DNA of 60,508 bases from an uncultured Clostridium sp. (GCA_947567695.1 CANONT010000006.1:1-60508); one strand, 5' to 3'. Shown: positions 1 to 9,943, counted from the first letter of the stretch. Program-made: numbers and translations. The notes: generated from the letters alone by a model not told the origin.

Positions 1-99
1 TGTTTTAGTTAGCTATTTTTTGTACCAAAAGTGCCATAACTTGCTTAACATTATACCATGATTTTACATAATAGTCAAACATAAACAGTTCTATTTTTT

Positions 100-1023
100 T
101 TATTTTCTCCTATCCACCGCATAGCTACTACCCATCACAGACTTAGCAGCGTGTTTCACTTGAGCACCAGCCTCGCCAATTTCCAAAATATTACTAAACC
201 TGCCAACATCAGCAATCACCACTCCAATTGAAAGTGAAGTTAGTGGAAACTGTTCTATAATGCCCTTTCTATTAGCCACCTCTATATAACCTTTTTCCAA
301 ATCATCATCTGTAAAATACCTTCCCACATGGTGGTCAAATTGTGCCAGAATATTTTGACACAATCCTTCACACACAATTCCAGGTATTAGGGCAACAAAA
401 TCATCGCCACCAATATGTCCAATAAAAGTGTTGTCCATACCACTTTCATGAATACATTGCATAATGGTTTGAGCTGTAAAAGCTATAATTTCATCCCCCT
501 TTAAAAAGCCATATACATCATTATAAGCTTTAAAATTGTCCAAATCCAAATATAATACACAAAAAGCTTCCTTCTTTAAAATTCTCTTTTTTAATTCAGC
601 ATGTATTTGTACATTTCCTGGTAAACCTGTTAATGGGCTCATTCTTCTATTGGTAGAAAGTAAACGACTCAAATTTTTTACAGTATGATACAAATATTGT
701 TCATCAACTGGCTTTTTAATAAAATATTCAATTGACTCATGCAATATTTTCAATCGATGCTCTCTATCTCCTTTAGATGATACAACAATAACTGGTGTTA
801 TGGTATTATCCTCATCTTTTCTTATTTTTCTACACAAATCAACAACATCTCGATCAATAGCATCTTCATTAATAACAATCAAAGATGGAATATTTTTTAA
901 TGCGATATCAATCTGTTCTGTTTTAACACTCGTAAATTTATATTCTGGGTCATTTCTAAACAATTCTCTAAAAATAACAATTGATGAATCGTCATCATCA
1001 ATGATATATACATCTTGTAACAT
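100..1023 (-). CDS. Receiver-GGDEF protein, possible diguanylate cyclase
   Basis: A 307-residue two-domain signalling protein. Residues 1-120 form a CheY-like receiver (acidic cluster IIDDDDSS at 7-14, conserved lysine in FIKKPVD near 100). Residues 130-300 form a GGDEF domain, opened by SPLTGLPGN and carrying GGDDF as the active-site loop. By family knowledge it would make cyclic di-GMP from two GTP in the cytoplasm. Oddities seen: the phosphoacceptor aspartate expected near residue 52 is Asn (LIVINED), so the receiver is probably not phosphorylated there, and no RxxD inhibitory site precedes GGDDF. The start is supported by a GGAGG ribosome site just upstream. It could be a catalytically weak or c-di-GMP-sensing protein. 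Confidence 0.85.
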   Translation of the reverse strand: MLQDVYIIDDDDSSIVIFRELFRNDPEYKFTSVKTEQIDIALKNIPSLIVINEDAIDRDVVDLCRKIRKDEDNTITPVIVVSSKGDREHRLKILHESIEYFIKKPVDEQYLYHTVKNLSRLLSTNRRMSPLTGLPGNVQIHAELKKRILKKEAFCVLYLDLDNFKAYNDVYGFLKGDEIIAFTAQTIMQCIHESGMDNTFIGHIGGDDFVALIPGIVCEGLCQNILAQFDHHVGRYFTDDDLEKGYIEVANRKGIIEQFPLTSLSIGVVIADVGRFSNILEIGEAGAQVKHAAKSVMGSSYAVDRRK

Positions 1024-1069
1024 CTAAAATTTTCCTCCGTTTTTTTTCATTATATACAAAAAGACTTGT

Positions 1070-1876
1070 TTATTTCAAGTCCTTTTGTTTGTTTTTTACT
1101 CTTTTTTTCCTAGATTCTATTTTTTGACTTAATACTTCTGTAATCTCTTTTGTATTAATGGCAGGAAAAGCCTTTTTTAAACGATTTACATTTTTATATA
1201 AACGCAAAATGGTTCTGTTTCTTTTCTTTTTCAAATTTTCCACTAATTGTTGTACATTTTCTGCCGTAGTGATTTTTTCCTCTTTTTCCTTTTTTAATGC
1301 TTTCATTTCTTTTAGTTTTTCTTTAATTTCTACATTGATTTTTTCTATTTTATCCAATGTAGTTTTTATATTTTTTACATGAATAATAGTTGTAACCATA
1401 TCTACTAGAAAAACCATAAATAAAATAGCTACTACATAATTTAATAAACTAACGTCAATCTTTGCAATTATTCCTTGTACAAATGGATGAATGTACCTTA
1501 CAAACAAAACACCTAATATGCCCCAACAAATAGAATTGGTTAGACAAATTCGACCCTGAAAATTAAATTTGTGGTTAGAATAATCCCAATATTTTGTATG
1601 AAATAGTGTTTCTAATATGACCCCTACCAAGTATTCCCAAGCCGTTAATACTATAATTGCTATACCAAATAATAGTATTAGCCTGTTTTCAAATTGCCCT
1701 AAAAATAGGAACATGATGGTAGCACCAAATCCATAAATCGGGCAAAACGGGCCTCGCAAAAAGCCCGTATTAATTAACTTTTTTTCACAGATGGATCTGA
1801 AAACTGATTCCATAATCCATCCTAAAAATGAATATATTATAAAATATGTTATTACTTCCACTAGGTTAATGTTCAT
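1070..1876 (-). CDS. CmpB-like putative ABC-transporter type IV membrane protein
   Basis: A 268-residue integral membrane protein. The first 175 residues hold about five hydrophobic segments with the family signature FLGWIMESV...GFLRGPFCPIYGFGA, which I recognise as the Firmicutes family annotated as putative ABC-transporter type IV (CmpB-like). Residues 180-268 are a highly charged, lysine- and glutamate-rich coiled-coil tail on the cytoplasmic side. No ATPase is adjacent, so transport is only a family label and its substrate is unknown. A good AAGGAAGG ribosome site supports the start. It follows the Ig-like membrane gene by 12 bases, so the two are probably cotranscribed. Confidence 0.75.
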   Translation of the reverse strand: MNINLVEVITYFIIYSFLGWIMESVFRSICEKKLINTGFLRGPFCPIYGFGATIMFLFLGQFENRLILLFGIAIIVLTAWEYLVGVILETLFHTKYWDYSNHKFNFQGRICLTNSICWGILGVLFVRYIHPFVQGIIAKIDVSLLNYVVAILFMVFLVDMVTTIIHVKNIKTTLDKIEKINVEIKEKLKEMKALKKEKEEKITTAENVQQLVENLKKKRNRTILRLYKNVNRLKKAFPAINTKEITEVLSQKIESRKKRVKNKQKDLK

Positions 1877-1888
1877 TGCTATCCTTCC

Positions 1889-2836
1889 TTATTTATTAAA
1901 CATAGCTCTAAAGGTCTCTGTAAGATCGTTTTCATTATATACTGTAACTTCTAATTTGTTTTCTCCGTCATGTAGTGGATATTTATATTCAAACTCTTTC
2001 CTATCTTCTGGTGCTAATTCTGCTTTTAAATCTAATCTATATTTTTCAGTCTCGTTAATAATAAACTCAACTTTTGTAATGCCTTGTTCATCTGATGCAT
2101 GAATAATAAAATCTGAACCATCTGTTGTTACGTCTAATTTCGGTTTGGTTACTCCATATACCTCTTGTTCTTTGGTTTCTGTCTTATTATTTACATCTAC
2201 TACAATTACTGTTAATACATGTTGTCCTTTTGGTATTTCTATGGTCTGTTCTATATCAGTATCATTAATATCGACTTTTGATTCTTCTTCGTCGTCCCAT
2301 CTATAAGTCATATATTGAAGCTTATTTTTTCCGCTTGCTGTTATTTTTAAATTACTTCCTTCTGGCTCAATATCAATTGTAATCTCTCCTTCTAATGTAT
2401 AGACTTTTTCGTATTCAATTTCTTGCCCATTTATATCACTAGCATGAACGGTTAATGTGTTGGTTCCTGTTGGTAATTCAATGCTAGTTTCTATTTCTTT
2501 TTTGCCATTACATGGAATTTCTGTCGCTCCTTCTTGATTCCAGTCATAAGTTATTTTAGATAAAGCTTTGTCATGTGTTACTTTTAGTAGTACTTGTTTT
2601 TCTGCCGTTTGTTCAACATAAATGACTGGCTTGCTATTGGTTGATTCTTTATTGGCTTGTTTGTACATGGAATAAGAACCTGAACCAATCATGAATATTC
2701 CAAATACTAATATAACAATGGAAAAAAACTTTAATATACTACTTACTTCAATTGGTCCACTATTTCTTGTTTTATTCTTTTTTGGCTTTCCTTTTGGAGT
2801 GTTATCTATACTTAATATTTGATTCAATCTTTTCAC
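1889..2836 (-). CDS. Membrane-anchored protein with Ig-like repeats, unknown function
   Basis: 315 residues: a short basic cytoplasmic N-terminus rich in lysine and asparagine, one membrane segment at about residues 33-57, then an extracellular part. The outside part holds about three repeats of 75-80 residues with the pattern of bacterial Ig-like folds (recurring TYDWN / TYRWD and LTVHASD / LTVIVVD motifs). Such domains usually serve as spacers or binding modules on the cell surface. I recognise no catalytic motif. It probably shares a transcript with the CmpB-like gene downstream. The start has a GAGGTG ribosome site at normal spacing. Confidence 0.65.
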   Translation of the reverse strand: MKRLNQILSIDNTPKGKPKKNKTRNSGPIEVSSILKFFSIVILVFGIFMIGSGSYSMYKQANKESTNSKPVIYVEQTAEKQVLLKVTHDKALSKITYDWNQEGATEIPCNGKKEIETSIELPTGTNTLTVHASDINGQEIEYEKVYTLEGEITIDIEPEGSNLKITASGKNKLQYMTYRWDDEEESKVDINDTDIEQTIEIPKGQHVLTVIVVDVNNKTETKEQEVYGVTKPKLDVTTDGSDFIIHASDEQGITKVEFIINETEKYRLDLKAELAPEDRKEFEYKYPLHDGENKLEVTVYNENDLTETFRAMFNK

Positions 2837-2950
2837 CTCATTTGTCCTATGGGGACATCATAATATCTTTATTATACCACATGGATATTCTAATGTAAAC
2901 CTAAATGCTTTGATTAAATATTAATTTTTTTTTGAAACTGGGATAAACTA

Positions 2951-2976
2951 AAAACCGTTGCTATTTCAACGGTTTT
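2951..2976 (-). terminator. Terminator of the rpsF-ssb-rpsR operon
   Basis: Ten-base-pair perfect stem (AAAACCGTTG with CAACGGTTTT) and a short loop, followed on the minus strand by a T-rich run. It lies just after the stop of rpsR. Confidence 0.8.
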
Positions 2977-2994
2977 GCTATTTTTTATTACATT

Positions 2995-3273
2995 TTAGTT
3001 TTGTGTATATGGTAATATGGCAATATGTCTTGCTCTTTTTACTGCTGTTGTGATATCTCTTTGATGTTTTGCACATGCTCCTGTTGTTCTTCTTGGTAAA
3101 ATTTTTCCTTTATCATTGATGAATTTTTTTAATTGTTCTGGATTTTTATAGTCTAATACAAAGTTTTTATCACTACATAATACACATACTTTTTTTCTTT
3201 GTTTTCTGAATTTTGGATTGTAATCCTCATCATAATTTTTGTTATTTCTTTTATTTTGTTTCTTGTCTGCCAT
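2995..3273 (-). CDS. rpsR: 30S ribosomal protein S18
   Basis: 92 residues, slightly longer than usual because of a basic N-terminal extension rich in Lys, Asn and Arg. The core is unmistakable: [20 protein letters not shown]. It carries CVLC and a later Cys/His pair, so it is the zinc-binding (C+) form. S18 binds S6 and 16S rRNA in the platform of the small subunit. It is the last gene of rpsF-ssb-rpsR, 24 bases after ssb. Confidence 0.97.
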   Translation of the reverse strand: MADKKQNKRNNKNYDEDYNPKFRKQRKKVCVLCSDKNFVLDYKNPEQLKKFINDKGKILPRRTTGACAKHQRDITTAVKRARHIAILPYTQN

Positions 3274-3297
3274 CTTATTCTTTCCCCCTTTGGCTTT

Positions 3298-3726
3298 TTA
3301 GAATGGTAGGTCATCACTAGAAGATACTTCAAAATCAGATCCCATATTTCCTGGTGCTGTATTTCCAAATGTATTTTCAAAAGAACCTGCTCCAGATTCT
3401 GCTTCTCTTTTACTATCTGCAAAATAAGCTTCTTCTGCTACTACTTCTGTTACATAGTGTTTGGTTCCTTGGTCATCATCCCATGTTCTTGTTTGTATTC
3501 TTCCAATTACTCCTACTTGTTGACCTTTCTTAAAGTATTTGCTACAAAATTCTCCTAGTTTACTCCATGCTACTATATTGATAAAATCTGCTTGTCTTTC
3601 TTCTCCTTGTCTAACAAATCTTCTGTTGACTGCTAAACTGAAAGAAGCCACTAGAGTATTGTTCGTTTGTGTGTATCTTACTTCTGGGTCTCTTGTTAAT
3701 CTTCCCATTAATATTACTTTGTTCAT
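3298..3726 (-). CDS. ssb: Single-stranded DNA-binding protein
   Basis: 142 residues. The OB fold at residues 1-105 starts with the standard MNKVILMGRLTRDPEVRYT, and a short Gly/Ser-rich linker leads to the acidic tail ending DDLPF, the conserved tip that docks replication and repair partners. It forms tetramers coating single-stranded DNA. Its position between rpsF and rpsR is the classic arrangement in Firmicutes. Confidence 0.97.
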   Translation of the reverse strand: MNKVILMGRLTRDPEVRYTQTNNTLVASFSLAVNRRFVRQGEERQADFINIVAWSKLGEFCSKYFKKGQQVGVIGRIQTRTWDDDQGTKHYVTEVVAEEAYFADSKREAESGAGSFENTFGNTAPGNMGSDFEVSSSDDLPF

Positions 3727-3798
3727 TTTATATCACCTTTCTTTACTTTAAATAAAGGCCCCTCTCTTTATTTAATTTTTCTTATTTTTGCTTATTCA

Positions 3799-4092
3799 TT
3801 AAGCTTCTTTTTTTACCACGATAAATTTCATGATATCATCTGTGATTCTATAAACTCTTTCAAGCTCTTGAATAGAATCTGGTTTTGCTTCAAAGTTGAA
3901 TAATAAGTATGTACCTTCCTTAAATTTCTTGATTTCATAGGCTAATTTCTTTTTGCCCATATTTTCTACTGATTCAACTTTTCCATTTTCATTGATTAAC
4001 CCTGTGAATTTTTCTTCTAAAGCTTTTAAACTAGCTTCGTCTAAATTAGGATTAACAATGATAATACTTTCGTATTGGTTCATTATTTTCAC
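3799..4092 (-). CDS. rpsF: 30S ribosomal protein S6
   Basis: 97 residues, normal length, with the S6 signature YESIIIVNPNLDE at the start and YLLFNFEAKP in the middle. It pairs with S18 on the small-subunit platform. First gene of the rpsF-ssb-rpsR operon; an AGGGAGGTG ribosome site precedes the start. The leader holds a small hairpin that may act in autoregulation, as known for S6:S18 leaders elsewhere; I cannot confirm that from sequence. Confidence 0.97.
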   Translation of the reverse strand: MKIMNQYESIIIVNPNLDEASLKALEEKFTGLINENGKVESVENMGKKKLAYEIKKFKEGTYLLFNFEAKPDSIQELERVYRITDDIMKFIVVKKEA

Positions 4093-4110
4093 CTCCCTTT
4101 GGATTGATAA

Positions 4111-4127
4111 CCTACATTTTCTGTAGG
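4111..4127 (-). promoter_or_regulatory. Leader hairpin upstream of rpsF
   Basis: Six-base-pair stem CCTACA/TGTAGG with a purine-rich tetraloop-like loop on the minus strand, about 20 bases before the rpsF start and directly before its ribosome site. It could be part of an S6:S18 autoregulatory leader. Confidence is modest because the diagnostic loop sequence of that leader is not evident. Confidence 0.4.
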
Positions 4128-4144
4128 TAGAGATTCAAAAAAGC

Positions 4145-4178
4145 ATAAAAAAAGCTATGCTTTCTTTGAAGTATAGCT
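4145..4178 (-). terminator. Terminator after ispD, overlapping the rpsF transcription start
   Basis: On the minus strand GCTATACTT pairs with AAGCATAGC (one mismatch), followed by seven T. It would end the ispF-ispE-ispD transcript. The rpsF promoter -10 box touches its upstream arm. Confidence 0.65.
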
Positions 4179-4207
4179 ATTTTATCACATTTATTTTTAT
4201 TTTGCAA
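4179..4207 (-). promoter_or_regulatory. Promoter of rpsF-ssb-rpsR
   Basis: TTGCAA at 4202-4207, a 17-base spacer and TAAAAT at 4179-4184 on the minus strand: a good sigma-70/sigma-A type match placed between the ispD stop codon and the terminator. Confidence 0.65.
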
Positions 4208-4212
4208 GCAAT

Positions 4213-4902
4213 TTATTCATAAAGTTTTGTAAGCAAATTCCCCATTATCTCTTTATCTTCATAAGTAGTAATCTTTATATTTGTATAATCCCCTTCTATT
4301 ACTTTTACTTTATCCTTATTTTTCTCCAATAACATACAATCATCTGTGACTTGTTCTTGTTTATATTTTTCATGCATAGCTAATAAATTTTTTCTATCAA
4401 AGCATTGTGGTGTCTGAATAATCCATGTATTACTTCTTTGTGTACTTTGCACTATAATATTATTCTCATCTGTTATTTTTATGGTATCTTTGGAAGGTAC
4501 ACCTATGGTTGCTCCTTTAAATTCTCTCATGCATTCAATACATTGATTGATATATTTTTGTTTAAGTGCTGGTCTTGCTCCATCGTGAATTATAACAATA
4601 TCAGCTTGTGTTTCTTGAATGCAATGATAAACAGTTTCTTGTCGGCTGTTTCCTCCTATGACAATATCAATTGGTTTTAACAATTTCTCTTTTTGAATTA
4701 TGTCTTTAACGGTTGAAATTTCTTCTTCTTTTGCTCCTATTATAATGTGATCAATATAAGTATTTTCATGAAAAGCATGTAAACTATATGACATAACTGA
4801 TTTTCCGTGGATGCTTTCAAAATTCTTATTTTTATTTTGTCCATATCTAGTACTATTTCCTGCCACTAGTATGACTGCTGTTACTGTTTTTCCTTCTATC
4901 AT
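4213..4902 (-). CDS. ispD: 2-C-methyl-D-erythritol 4-phosphate cytidylyltransferase
   Basis: 229 residues, the usual length. It transfers CMP from CTP to MEP in the non-mevalonate isoprenoid pathway. The nucleotide-binding N-terminus is VAGNSTRYGQNKNK, in place of the more common GxGxRM..K form; the body keeps HDGARPAL and the TQRSNTWIIQTPQCF stretch typical of IspD. It is the third gene of ispF-ispE-ispD, 33 bases after the corrected end of ispE, and is followed by a terminator. Confidence 0.93.
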   Translation of the reverse strand: MIEGKTVTAVILVAGNSTRYGQNKNKNFESIHGKSVMSYSLHAFHENTYIDHIIIGAKEEEISTVKDIIQKEKLLKPIDIVIGGNSRQETVYHCIQETQADIVIIHDGARPALKQKYINQCIECMREFKGATIGVPSKDTIKITDENNIIVQSTQRSNTWIIQTPQCFDRKNLLAMHEKYKQEQVTDDCMLLEKNKDKVKVIEGDYTNIKITTYEDKEIMGNLLTKLYE

Positions 4903-4935
4903 CTCATAATTCCTTTCTTATTTTGCGACTATTTT

Positions 4936-5809
4936 TCAAACTTTTAGCTCTTTTGAAGAATTGTAGGAATGACACAGATAAGCTTGATATTTCTCTTTTA
5001 AGGTATCATATGCTAATTTAGCTGTTTTTTTCTCTTGAAATATTCCATAAACACATGAACCTGAACCTGTCATTAAGCTTCCGCATCGCCCCTTGTTTCA
5101 TAAGTTCCTTTTTTATCGCTTCTATTGTTTGTTTTTCTTCCACTACTGTTTCAAATATATTATATAAATGATCCACTAATAAAGCTAAATTATTCTGTTG
5201 CAATGCTTGCATGATTTTTTCAGAATGTTCCGGCTGTTTACCCTGTTTTTTTTCATCTATTTTTTGATACATCTGTCTTGTATTACATTTCATTTGTGGC
5301 TTAATGACTAGTATGTAATATTTACAATTGGTATGAATGGGTGTAATTTCATCTCCTATCCCTTCTGCTAGTAATGCTCTGTTGTAAAAACAAGGAATTA
5401 CATCTGCTCCTAAACTTTTTCCTATGTTTTCTATTTCCACTTTGGATAATTTCAAATCAAATAATTGATTCATTCCTAGAATAAAACTAGCACAATCGGT
5501 ACTTCCTCCTCCTAGACCAGCTTGCATAGGAATTCTCTTGTTTAAGATTACTTGTATTCCTGTAATGTTTTTGTATTTTTCTTTTAACATGGTATAAGCC
5601 TTGTTAATGATATTTTCTTGCTTGTTTAATTCCTTTACATTACATTGAATTTCTAAGTCATTCGTATTGGTTTTTATTAGATACAACTCATCATATAAGT
5701 TTATTTTTTGAAAGACAGAACGAATCATATGATAGTTATCTTCTCTTTTTCCGATTACTTCTAAGTTTAAATTTATTTTAGCTCTTGCTTTTAAATAAAC
5801 TTGTTCCAT
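4936..5809 (-). CDS. ispE: 4-diphosphocytidyl-2-C-methyl-D-erythritol kinase, read through a CGG +1 site
   Basis: GHMP-family kinase that phosphorylates the 2-hydroxyl of CDP-ME in the MEP pathway. The ATP-binding glycine motif PMQAGLGGGSTDCAS is at about residue 93. The plain reading frame ends at 5018 with a non-homologous tail, but skipping one C at 5083 continues as GAMGSLMTGSGSCVYGIF, the conserved GHMP C-terminal motif, and runs to a stop at 4936 for 290 residues, the normal length. The span is 3n+1 bases, exactly one extra base. It lies between ispF (26-base gap) and ispD. See the CGG recoding site. Confidence 0.9.
5081..5083 (-). other. CGG +1 recoding site in ispE
   Basis: In-frame ATG CGG AAG; the conserved protein needs ATG (C) GGA AGC, Met-Gly-Ser. 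Confidence 0.85.
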
Positions 5810-5835
5810 TTTTTATCCCCTTTTATAACACAAAC

Positions 5836-6300
5836 TTATTCTACTGTGAGGCAAACAAAGGCACTAATCCCCTTTCCTTTTCCGAATTCTGTTAAACCTT
5901 CTCCCGTAGTAGCTGTTATTCCCACACAATTTTCTTCTATCTGCAAAATTTGTGCTATATTTTTTCTCATTTCTTCTATTTTAGGTGTTATTTTGGGAGT
6001 TTTACATTCGATGGTTATAGACACATGTACGATTCTTTCTTCTAAATATTTAAGTGCTTCTTTTACATATTCTTCCCCAGCAAGGATTCCGTTTTTACAC
6101 ATATCATCTGCCACTTTTCCTAATATGTTTTTGCAAGTAATCCCTGAAATGGCATTGGTAAGAGCATGTAAGATAACGTCCCCATCACTGTTGGCTGATA
6201 AGCAATAGTCTTCTTGAAATTCAATTCCTCCTAGTATTAGTTTCTTTTCTCTGTTGTTATAGTTAATTTTATGACTGTCTTGACCAATTGCTACTTTCAT
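5836..6300 (-). CDS. ispF: 2-C-methyl-D-erythritol 2,4-cyclodiphosphate synthase
   Basis: 154 residues, normal length. It cyclises CDP-MEP phosphate to MEcPP with loss of CMP. The zinc-binding DSH at residues 8-10 is in GQDSHKI, and the middle has LSANSDGDVILHALTNAI, with the second metal-site His. The C-terminal TATTGEGLTEFGKGKGI is the family trimer motif. First gene of the ispF-ispE-ispD cluster; strong AGGAGG ribosome site. Confidence 0.95.
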   Translation of the reverse strand: MKVAIGQDSHKINYNNREKKLILGGIEFQEDYCLSANSDGDVILHALTNAISGITCKNILGKVADDMCKNGILAGEEYVKEALKYLEERIVHVSITIECKTPKITPKIEEMRKNIAQILQIEENCVGITATTGEGLTEFGKGKGISAFVCLTVE

Positions 6301-6402
6301 GTTTGTTTCCTCCTTTTTTATATGCTTATTTTATCATTCTTTTGTCTTTCTTGCAATGTTTTTAACTGTAATCTCAAATAATTATTTTTAATTAAAATAC
6401 AA

Positions 6403-6451
6403 AAACACCTTTTAGTAAAAGTTTATTATTTAAACATTACTAAAGGGTGTT
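6403..6451 (-). terminator. Terminator of the pilin-leader Ig protein gene
   Basis: A 15-base inverted repeat (AACACCTTTTAGTAA against TTACTAAAGGGTGTT, one wobble) with a T run on the minus strand, 12 bases past the stop codon. Confidence 0.75.
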
Positions 6452-6462
6452 CTTATATAGCT

Positions 6463-9400
6463 TTATACTCCTGGTAAGACTAAGCGGAAACCAGTAGAAT
6501 TTCCTGTTGCATCAGTAGGTCCAAAATAGAAAATACCAGCTTTATCTTGGCTTGCATAATAACTTCCTCTGGCAAAAAACATATTCTGTCCATTTGCAAA
6601 AGCTGAAGTTTCTCCAAACCAACTTGTAAAATCACTACCACTAGTTGATGTTTCTAAAATTGCATCTCCATATCCGTAGCTACCATTGCTATCTTCTGCT
6701 ATTTTTTTATAGGTAGAGTAATTGTCTGTATTCTTATCACTTGAAGCATTATATGGGTACACAGTTACATATTTTGTACTTTTTGTTTGATATCCATTTA
6801 CATCTGCTGTTGTTTCAAATACACCACCTCCATACTGTGTTAAATGTTGATGTCCATTTGAAATATAAGCTGCTAAAATTTCCCAATATCCTCCTGATAA
6901 ATCATAAATTCCAGAGATATTTCCAGTTGTACTTGCACCTGCTCCTTCATTTGTATTATAAGGGTGTGGCGTTCCTGTTTGTTCTGAAGCCCCTGGGCTA
7001 CCTCCCCCATTTCCTGTTATACGGCTATTACTATTATTGATGTCAATCTTATGTCCATTTCTTCCATATTGACTGTGTGTTAAATAGGCTACTGCTCCCC
7101 ATTCGCTATTTTTCATTAAGTGACTTTCCCTTATTTTATCATAATTTAATGCTACTTTATAAGCATCACCAATGTTAAATCCTAGGCAAAAACGTACATT
7201 TGGTTTTATTTTTAAATTGCTATTATTACTTCCATCTGAAGATTCTGTCGCATCTTTACGACTTGTCATATATTTTCCTACCCAGATTCCTGACAATTCA
7301 CGATCCCATTCTCCATTTTTAAAATTATTAGCAGTTCCATTTCTAAAGGCTGGGTGAATTTTATATCCTTCATCTGGTGTTGTTTGACTTGTTGGTATGA
7401 ATTTTACATCGATTTTACCTGCTGTACTTGTTCCTTCTCCACTTAGTATTTTATACTCATATCTTGGGATCCATACAAAATAACTATCTTCTCCATCTTT
7501 TGTCATTTTAGCATTTGCCCATTTACTTGTTTTGGTATCTGTTGTATTATCTCCTGCAACATAGTTATACCAATTATTCCATTCTGTTTCTGAACTACTA
7601 GCACTTAATGTATGTTCTGTATTGGATTCATCCCAATATACTGGTGTCATTCCTTTTGTTAATTTTGCAGTGTTTACTTCTCCTGTCCAATCATCTTTAA
7701 AATATCTGTCTAATAAGTCTTTTGCCATGTTTGAGGCAGCAACTTGCCATCCTCCTGTTTCTATTTCATAACCATTCATGGATGTAAATTGGGTTGTTAC
7801 AGACTGATTATTTGCGGTCCAGCCATACTCTTGGGAAGAGTAATAAAATTTTGTTCCATAATATTCGATATACCCAGAACTTTTTAATTCTTTTTCATCA
7901 TAATCAGTTCCATAAGATACAGCGGATTCATCTGTACTAATTAGAAAAGGTATAATGTAATCCTTCGTTCCAGAAACCTGTTTAAAATAAGCTATAGTAA
8001 CAATTGCAGAACCATCATTAAATTTATGATACTTCCTTCCCTGAATGGTAGCTAATGAAGTATTTTTATTTTGAATATAATAAGTATCATTTCGAATCGT
8101 TGAACATTCTGTTACTACCTCTTTTGTATTTCCTGCATGATCTTTTGCTGTTACTTTTATCTTATAAGTCACTCCTGCCACGTCTCCTATTAAATCAGTA
8201 AACTGATACATTCCACTTTCTTGATATTTATCACTTGCTGAAGGATATTCTATCCAAGTCTTTCCGCCATCTTTACTGATAGCAAATCGGTATCCTTCTA
8301 TTTCACTTTTACCACTAGTTGCTGTTTCCTCCGCATCTTCTGCCTTAACTTCTACTTCTATTGTGCTAGTTGTTGCACGTTTCTCTGTTATGGTAAAATC
8401 TTTTGGCTTTTCCGTATCTATTTTTAGTACATTAGCTGTCATATTATCTTTAATTACATGGTTATTAGCATTTTTTATTCGTATATATAATTCTCCCTTT
8501 TGACTCATCGTATTATTGCTATCCCATGTCGTTCTATCTTTTGAATACTCTACCATATATCCCTCTGGTAAGCTTGGCGTTGTTGCTATTGTTACAGCTA
8601 CATTTCCATTCGTCCAAGTAGATGGACTATATTGATACGCTATTTCTATATCTTCTGTTGCTCTTTCTATTGGCTCTGTTATGATTTCTTTTCCTACTTT
8701 ATCGATTGCTTTCATTTTTATTTTGTAATTAGTACCTGACTCTAAATTATCAAATGTATAGCTTGTATTCGTTGTTCCGTCTTTTGGTTCCCAATTGGTT
8801 CCATTATCTTTACTAAAATAATATCTAGCAATTCCACTACTTGCACTCGTTGCTGTTTCTTCTTGATCTACTGTTGAACCAGTTACTGTAATATAATCTA
8901 TTCCCGTTGTTATATTTGGCGTAAATTGCTTTGGTGGTAAGGTATCGATATTGTTTATTTGGGTCGTAGTATATGTTCCTCCTTGTCTACCATCACTTAA
9001 TCTAACATACAAGTTTCCTTTGGTCGTAAATTCTACTCCTGTTCTATTATCATAATCTTTCCAATTGCTTGTTACCTCTGGGTTTCCTATTGTATATTGT
9101 AAACGATATCCTGTCGCATCTACATTTTTAGTAGCTATTTTTACTGTTATTGGTCCTTGTGTATATTCCCCTTCTTTTATGCTTTTTCCATTTACCATAT
9201 AAGTAAATGTTACATCATTTCTCGTTAATGCTGGTATACTCGTGACATCTATTTCTTTACTCGCCGTTTCCCCATTTTCTGCTATGGCTTCTACTTTAAT
9301 TTTAGTATAGATTGTACTGCTATCTAAGTTCTTAAAAGTATATTCTTCTTGTGCTAATTCTCCAGTAGCTGTTTGCTTTACTCTCTCTATTTCTTGGTAT

Positions 9401-9889
9401 GCTTCATTTTCTTTTTGTATTGAATAAATTAGAGTTCCCCTAGTATTTCTTTTCGTAGTTACTTGTACTTTTATAGTAGTATCTGTTTTATTTATTATTT
9501 TTAGGGAATTTATTTTTGGCTTTGGCGTTGTCGTTGTTCCTTGATTGGTCCATCCTATATCTCCATTATTATCCTCAAAATCAAAGATATGGGTTCCATC
9601 TATTATAATAGTATTATCTTCTCTTTCAAAATCTACTCCTTGTTTTTCTAGCTCTGCTAATATGTCATCTAATGTGATAGATCCTCCTTGTTTGTTTAGT
9701 TTCGCACTTAACCCGAGCTAACTTTAGTTGCTCATCTAATTCAGCTTCTTCTGTCTTTTGCTTAGCTTCCATGGCTTTGGTTATGATACCATTGTCACCT
9801 GTTAATGTAGCAATTGTGACAGAGGCTAATATTAGCAAAATAATGATTGTGATTACCAATGCAATTAATGTGATACCTTTTTCTCTCAT
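6463..9889 (-). CDS. Large pilin-leader protein with Ig-like repeats, CGG-recoded
   Basis: Read through one CGG site this is a 1141-residue protein. It begins MREKGITLIALVITIIILL, a type IV prepilin-like leader (GITLIA, with Ala where pilins have Glu), then DGTHIFDFEDNNGDIGW, several Ig/fibronectin-like repeats rich in Thr and Lys at about 150-480, and a C-terminal 500-residue domain (YFVWIPRYEYK, MTSRKDATESSDG, MKNSEWGAVAYLTHSQYG, ending GFRLVLPGV) that I know from paralogous gut-clostridial surface proteins of unknown function. Without the recoding the leader is separated from the rest. Expression is from the divergent promoter region shared with the XRE gene. A surface or pseudopilus role is inference. 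Confidence 0.8.
9713..9715 (-). other. CGG +1 recoding site in the pilin-leader gene
   Basis: In-frame GCT CGG GTT; skipping C gives GCT GGG TTA AGT GCG AAA, joining the leader coiled region to LNKQGGSITLDDI. The joined frame runs open to 6463. The protein family is less conserved at this point than in the other genes, so the exact shift base is inferred from the shared pattern. Confidence 0.7.
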
Positions 9890-9943
9890 TTCCAATTCCC
9901 TCTTTCTCTTGTTTATTATTCTCTTATATGGTAAAAAATATTC

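Noticed and set aside
5018-5090. Alternative C-terminus of ispE in the unshifted frame
   Set aside because: No resemblance to GHMP kinases, whereas the shifted frame gives the conserved GSLMTGSGS motif.
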